Assembly: GCA_047495785.1 (NCBI GenBank)
Contig: JBLDXI010000001.1
Location: 868,001-932,000 of the forward strand
DNA length: 64,000 nt
From: Lepidodermella squamata
Lineage: Eukaryota; Gastrotricha
Reading direction: 5' to 3'
In this document: positions 59,256-64,000 of the stretch, in pieces
Layout of the letters: every line of letters starts with the position of its first letter
Numbering within the stretch: position 1 is the stretch's first letter
Notes under the pieces: generated by a model
Databases searched by the model: none
What the model was told of the DNA's origin: nothing
The model's input: the letters and a program-made list of their open reading frames with translations, nothing else
Program-made: the position numbers and the translations under genes

Positions 59256-59490
59256 ATTGCAAAAAATTGTATTTCTCTAAATATTATTATTTTTTATTTT
59301 AGCGAATAATTACTACATCGACGTGGAATAAAAGAAAGGCAACAAAATATGTGATTGATAAACCCGATAATTTATGGAAAAGCCGAGTGAAATAAGTCAT
59401 AATATTGCATCTGATTTTATATTATCTGGTCATTTCCCACAATTTCTCGTGCTCGCAGTCTGAAGAAATTTTTCTTAAATTTAGCTAAAA

Positions 59491-61408
59491 ATGGCAGCTC
59501 GCTACTTTAATCCTATAGCAATCGACTTGGACCAGGTTAGAAGAAGGTTGGTTAGGATGAATGGCTCTCTGGGTGCTCTGTCTAAAAGGTCGGCTATTCA
59601 TCGCGCAGAGGTAGCTCAAACTATCGTACTTCAATCGTTGCCTTCAATATGGCCATTCTCCGGAATTATGGACGGGGCTGTGATTAAAAGTGCCAAGTTG
59701 ATTGTTGAATATGAAAATCTCGGAATCGTAGAGTCCACATGGCCGCAGGAAAATCAGCTTCCTAAGAGAGAGCAAGCTGAGTTGAAAGCAAAAAGGTTAA
59801 ACAAATTTTAAAATATATCATCAATTCTTAGGTGAGTTGCGTATTTATTTCCCACAGTTTGGTGGAATTAGGCCTTGAACATGACATCAATGTCACCACT
59901 TTGATGGCGATTAAGAACGAAATAGGATATTCATCTGTTACTAAAAAGTTGTTTTGTCTCGCACGGAAAAAGCTGAGCCAGCTCCACCCAATTACCTCCA
60001 TTTTGCGCTTATCGATCAATTTCTAAGACTTGGATTGAGCGAAAGCAACTTGATCACGACCAGGTTAATGACATACGCTTCCAGGTAAAGAGTTGCGATT
60101 CAAATTACTGTAAAGAACATTTTACGATAGGTGGATGGCATGGCCGCTCGAACGAGCATGGCGGACGGTGTGGTGAGCTCATTTGCTTGTGTTGCTAAAG
60201 CTAAAGAAAAGGTTGGCACCGCTAACGAATTCCAACTGGCAATGTACCAGGGTAGCGAATCGGCTGTAAATTTTCGTAAATTTCTGCAACCGTCTGTCGA
60301 TGAAATGGCAACCTTGGTTCAAGAAGGAATTAAGGTGGACGATAATCACTACGAATTTCGTCTTTTGGTGTGCTGCGACTACCCTGCGACGGTTAAACTT
60401 CTTGGCTGTGGTCACCAAGGTGCGAAATTTCGTTGCACGATATGCCAGCGCGACATTCGCAAATTGAATATCGCAGCTAGGAAACGACGTTTTGACGAGT
60501 TCGATGATTCGATGAAAGGGACACGAGGCTGGTCCAAAGATTACGCCCCGATGCTTCGTTTAGGTCCTGGGAAAATGATCATTATCCCGGACTTTTTCCA
60601 CATGCAGATTAATGATTCCCGCCAGCTAGCTGCAAAGGTAAAACCGAATACCTAGGTGAATACCAGTCAATTTCTGATTTCTAGATTATTCGAGTTTTGA
60701 AGGGGCATGGCTTCAATGATGCCGTTAGACAAGTCGTAGCTTTTTTGAAAGCCAACAGCGCTTCAGGGCGGTTGAATGTTGAGACAAAGACTTCTCGAAA
60801 GGGATTCATTAGCGTCCTCATCAAAAACACGAATCACTACGGCCTTTCGAAGGTATTTATTCACGTATTTTTATGTGCTATGCTTGACTGGCATGGGCTC
60901 TGTAGACTTTTCGTAAGTTTTCGAAGCGAAGGCTGGGAAATCAATCGCTGAATCTTTGTTTCTGCCAACCGATTTTGATAAGCTGAGCAAATCGAACATT
61001 TCTCCTCGGAAAACCCGCTCTGGTCAGGCAAAGTCACCGGCTTTGCGTCAAAAAGCCTTACTGGCAACTTTGAAAGACCTCAGAACGCTTTGCTTGACCA
61101 CTCAAATGGTGTTCAAAGACATTAAGAAGAACAGAATCACTCCCGAAGCAAAGGTTCTGGCCAAGCGCTACAAAAAGATTTGGCATCGCAGCGTTGGACC
61201 AGTTACTTCATACGCCCACCTTTTGGGCTGCCACGTTTACGAATTCTTGGAGATGGGCATTGACCTTGCCAAGCTGTGTACCGAAAGCGTTGAAGTCACA
61301 ATCAAGAAACGGCGACGGACCTTGGCTACATCAACCTCGAACAAATATTCCTTGTCACGCCAGATATTGAAAATGGAAAATATGAAAGAGAATTTAAAAT
61401 TGATTTGA
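59491..61408 (+). CDS. Transposase-like protein of the TIR element
   Basis: Exons: 59491-59795, 59858 to about 60020, an in-frame piece ending at about 60100, 60131-60637, 60685-60852, 60932-61408. The second and third pieces do not join without a frame change near 60010-60040, so there is either a missed splice or a frameshift. The core suggests an RNase H-like DDE transposase: an Asp in LLVCCDYPATVKLLG; a Cys pair in KFRCTICQRDI (zinc-binding); an Asp-x2-His in IIPDFFHMQIND; and a late Glu in YEFLEMGIDL. The C-terminal exon is basic. The exact catalytic residues are inference. Similar D/Cys-x2-Cys/D-x2-H layouts occur in unclassified invertebrate transposases. Several exons in a transposase gene are unusual but known. 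Confidence 0.6.
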
Positions 61409-61563
61409 ATTTTTTACATTTGATTTCGTTGACATAAAGGTGACGTTTGAAGATAATAAACATAACTCAATCAATAATGACAAGATTCCAACACATTTTT
61501 ATTCGCTTCAGATACTCTGCATATTGTTGGCATTTTTATTTCAGTATTCCCACATTCTACAAA

Positions 61564-62479
61564 TTATCTTGATATGACGCGATAACCGCCACGACCATGG
61601 TCGTATATCAACTCGAACTTATCCTCGAGTGCCCACTGAAAGCGGAACAGACCGGCTCGAATTGCGCTGTGAATTGTTGATATCTGACGAGCGATGGCGC
61701 CGGTAGTTCGGCGCAACTCTCTATCAAGATCGCGATCAGCCGGAGTTGTTGCCATCCAATGTTCCACCATCTTCTTAGGAACCGTGGTCAATTTACCGCA
61801 CTCCACTGCGAAAGCGAAGCAATGCCGAATGCGATTTTTAGATTCGAAACTCCATTCCGTTCTACACCTTAGCGCTATAGTGATAATATTAAAATATAAG
61901 AGATCATTATCAAAAATAAAATAAAATACAGTTAGAGTAGGAGAGAGCGGTACTTCGTATATGGTTCCATGACAAGAGGCCATGGTCATCGAAATTTCCA
62001 ACATCTCGTCGGCTGTTCGATACGCTGAGAAAGCGTTCGCGCTTGCGGCTATCATTCAGCAGAGAACCAATTGTGTATTCCTGGCCATCTTCATCCTCCT
62101 CCACATCCTATTCTTTGTCCTGCTCCATTGGCTGAATAGCTTCACCGGTGGCAGGAACGCTCGGCTCATGATGTGGCTCCACATTGGTATCCGCGGTTTC
62201 TTGAGATGCAGCCGCTTTATTCTTGCTTTTCTTCGCTGACATTGAAACCGGTTCTTGACCAGCTTCATCAGCTTCATCAGCTTCATCGAAAGTTTGAGAA
62301 GCAGCATGATGATCAGTAGAGCCTCTCCGCTGCTCCACCTGCCCCAGTCGTTCCATTTGACGCCGGGCTTCGTTAGCTAGGCGGGTGCGCTCCTTCTCTT
62401 CCAGAAAAAGCTCCTGTCGAGCAGCTTCCTTTGCAGCTTCTTTTGCTGCTTTTTTATTTTCAACACCACGAGTCGCCAT
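61564..62479 (-). CDS. Second gene of the TIR element, unknown
   Basis: Minus-strand coding pieces: 62479 to about 62110 (starts MATRGVENKKAAKEAAKEAA, an Ala/Lys/Glu coiled coil followed by an acidic, Ser/Thr-rich linker), then a piece around 62050-61960, then 61880-61564 (KKMVEHWMATTPADRDLDRE and WALEDKFELIYDHG). They are in different frames; I could not settle the splice sites, so an intron or decay is possible. It points toward the transposase gene (tail to tail) within the same TIRs. No domain recognised. A DNA-binding or accessory partner of the transposase is a guess. Confidence 0.4.
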
Positions 62480-62587
62480 AAAATGTAGAGAGAACTCATA
62501 AAATAGATTTCACGCACTGATCGCTAAAAGCTAAAGCTAAAATAAATAATCGCAAATAATTTCTTGATGCAAAAAATAGACCGACAC

Positions 62588-62664
62588 GAACGACCAGCCC
62601 CACCACTCCGACCGCACAACATGGGGACAAAAATAACTGGGACTTTGACACTGCAAATCGAGCC
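62588..62664 (-). repeat. Right terminal inverted repeat
   Basis: Ends GGACTTTGACACTGCAAATC-GAGCC, the inverse of the left end; the inner GAACGACCAGCCCCACCACT block mirrors the left inner block. Confidence 0.85.
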
Positions 62665-62716
62665 TATAATGACTTCGATTTTCTGTTTTAAGTACCTGAG
62701 ACTATTTTTGGCTGCA

Positions 62717-64000
62717 ATTTCGTTTCATCATGCGGCAAAACCGACTCGCAATGTCTCTACCTAATTTTGAAAACAAAGCAGAAATCAAAAGTCAATGCTA
62801 TTTCCAACCGAATTGATTCTTTATTTTGATTACGCGCATGTTTTCACAGCGATTTCAAGACAACAGTTATAGACACCTAAGACATCAACAAAGAGAGTTG
62901 TTAGAACAATGTGGTTTCAAATGGCGAGCATATTATGGAAGACATTGTTGGACTAGGTTAAAAAACTGTTAAAAAACGTTCATTTTCTGAAAGCGCAACA
63001 AATCGCATTGATTTAACAAGCGCGGATGGTCCATTCAGACGGATCGTCGATCAACTGGACGCGGCTGCCACTGCTGCTAGTAGGGTGCTTCAAGAATCGA
63101 CGGTTGTTGCTATTCTTCAGGTAGATGCAGTCGTCGAATTTGATTTGACCTTTGCCGTTGTTGCATTTGATGATCTGCCAATGGAACTTGCTATTCGTGG
63201 TGTGACGAGCGTCACGGTAGTACAGCCAAGAGTGGTTCTCGAAAAGCCAGCGGCCGTTAGAGCTGATGAACACGTAATCGCCAGTCGTTATTTGTTTGCC
63301 ACGGCTGAGCCCCAAATGGACGAAGATGTGCGGGACGGGCGGGGCCTGGTACTGGCCCTCGTCGTTTGAACCAGGCGTTGAAAGGCCCTTGTTCGTGTTG
63401 CCGAGTAGGCATAATTGCGTGACGCCAGTCCAGATGTACGTATCGACAGGCTTCGGCGTCGTCACAGGCGTCGGGTAGGCCGGAGGTTCGCACGAGTCGA
63501 CGATGCCAGCAGCCTGGGCGTACACTTCGCAGTAATTCTCAAGAGCCATCGTGAGAGCAGCACGTTTCTTAGCCAGAACCGTCGCGTCAAAATCTGGGAA
63601 GTACTTGGGCAGCAGGACGTTGACAATCGACTGCAGCCTGGTGATTTGAATAGGCACGGGGTTGTCAAAGACTTGGCCGACCCACAACTCGGCCTTCTTG
63701 TCATCAGTGGTCAAGTTCGCTAAACAACGATGAAACAAATAGCTAGAAAATGCGTCATGAAAATAACTTACAGACAGCAGGTGGCTTGGATCCAATGGAG
63801 ATGGTTGCCCGGCTTGAGACCTGAAACAAAAAGTTGAACAAAGAAGTTAAATCATGCTAGTTGAACCTTTGAGTTGAACGTAGAGATGCGTTGTTCGAGT
63901 TCCGCTGTGGAGATACCCATCTTGGCAGCAACTGACACGAGACCGTAGGTTCCGGAAACTTCAGTAGCCAACTTGGCATCGGTGGCACGTTCTTGAAATT
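62717..64000. repeat. Near-identical direct duplication, copy 2 (runs off the window)
   Basis: Partner of 56325-57608. The left breakpoint is near TTTCGTTTCATCATGCGG, only about 52 bases beyond the right end of the transposon. Two base differences seen in 1284. Confidence 0.9.
63013..64000 (-). CDS. Second MACPF gene, 3' part only in the window
   Basis: Exons 63719-63013 and 63820-63772 and the beginning of exon 2 (from 63867 upwards) are visible. They are identical in protein to the gene at 56621 as far as can be seen. The signal peptide and most of the MACPF domain lie beyond the window end, so I cannot say whether this copy is complete. Confidence 0.8.

Larger units (their letters stand above)
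59169..62664. mobile_element. Autonomous-looking DNA transposon with long TIRs
   Basis: A 3496-bp element bounded by inverted repeats whose outer 25 bases are perfect (starting GGCTCGATTTGCAGTGTCAA). A second block of similarity lies further in (GCGGTCGGAG-GGTGGGG--GGTCGTTC), giving TIRs of about 85-100 bp. TA flanks both ends (tcta / tata), a possible two-base target duplication. It carries a multi-exon transposase-like gene on the plus strand and a second gene on the minus strand. I cannot place it in a named superfamily. Confidence 0.75.

Overview
The window is animal (metazoan) nuclear DNA. Protein genes are split by very short GT-AG introns, mostly about 45-60 bp. Several promoters have a clear TATA box 25-35 bp ahead of a plausible start site. 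The families present (glutamine synthetase, microsomal P450, secreted FAD amine oxidases, a seven-helix receptor, LicD-like proteins, an F-BAR protein, a MACPF protein) fit a compact-intron invertebrate, perhaps an ecdysozoan. I cannot name the phylum from sequence alone. All gene models were built by hand from reading frame and splice signals, and each complete model closes in frame.

Layout. 0-1.6 kb: the 3' part of a tyrosine-recombinase-like gene. 2.2-2.7 kb: a small single-pass membrane protein. 3.6-7.2 kb: two glutamine synthetase paralogues on the minus strand. One is canonical; the other has lost two active-site loops. 9.7-11.6 kb: a cytochrome P450 on the minus strand. 13.8-40.1 kb: eight tandem secreted FAD amine oxidase (polyamine-oxidase-like) genes, all on the plus strand. 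They are interrupted by a duplicated 2-kb block carrying tiny secreted-protein genes and by a seven-helix receptor on the minus strand. 40.1-42.3 kb: two LicD-like type II membrane proteins. 42.6 and 45.8 kb: two more members of the tiny secreted-protein family. 49.7-56.0 kb: a large F-BAR-like protein gene with GCGCGC-rich upstream and intronic DNA. 56.6-58.4 kb: a secreted MACPF-domain protein. 59.2-62.7 kb: a DNA transposon with long terminal inverted repeats and a multi-exon transposase-like gene. From 62.7 kb to the window end: a nearly identical second copy of the 3' part of the MACPF gene.

The most original signals are: (1) a small secreted protein family with a shared C-x9-C motif, at least four members, three of which also share upstream DNA; (2) the transposon with its 25-bp perfect outer TIRs and an unplaced transposase; (3) the glutamine synthetase paralogue that lost its DGSS loop and HET flap while keeping its metal ligands; and (4) the split-by-intron tyrosine recombinase. 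The amine oxidase array forms two groups by intron position (genes 1-5 and 6-8), which implies an old split followed by local duplication and conversion.
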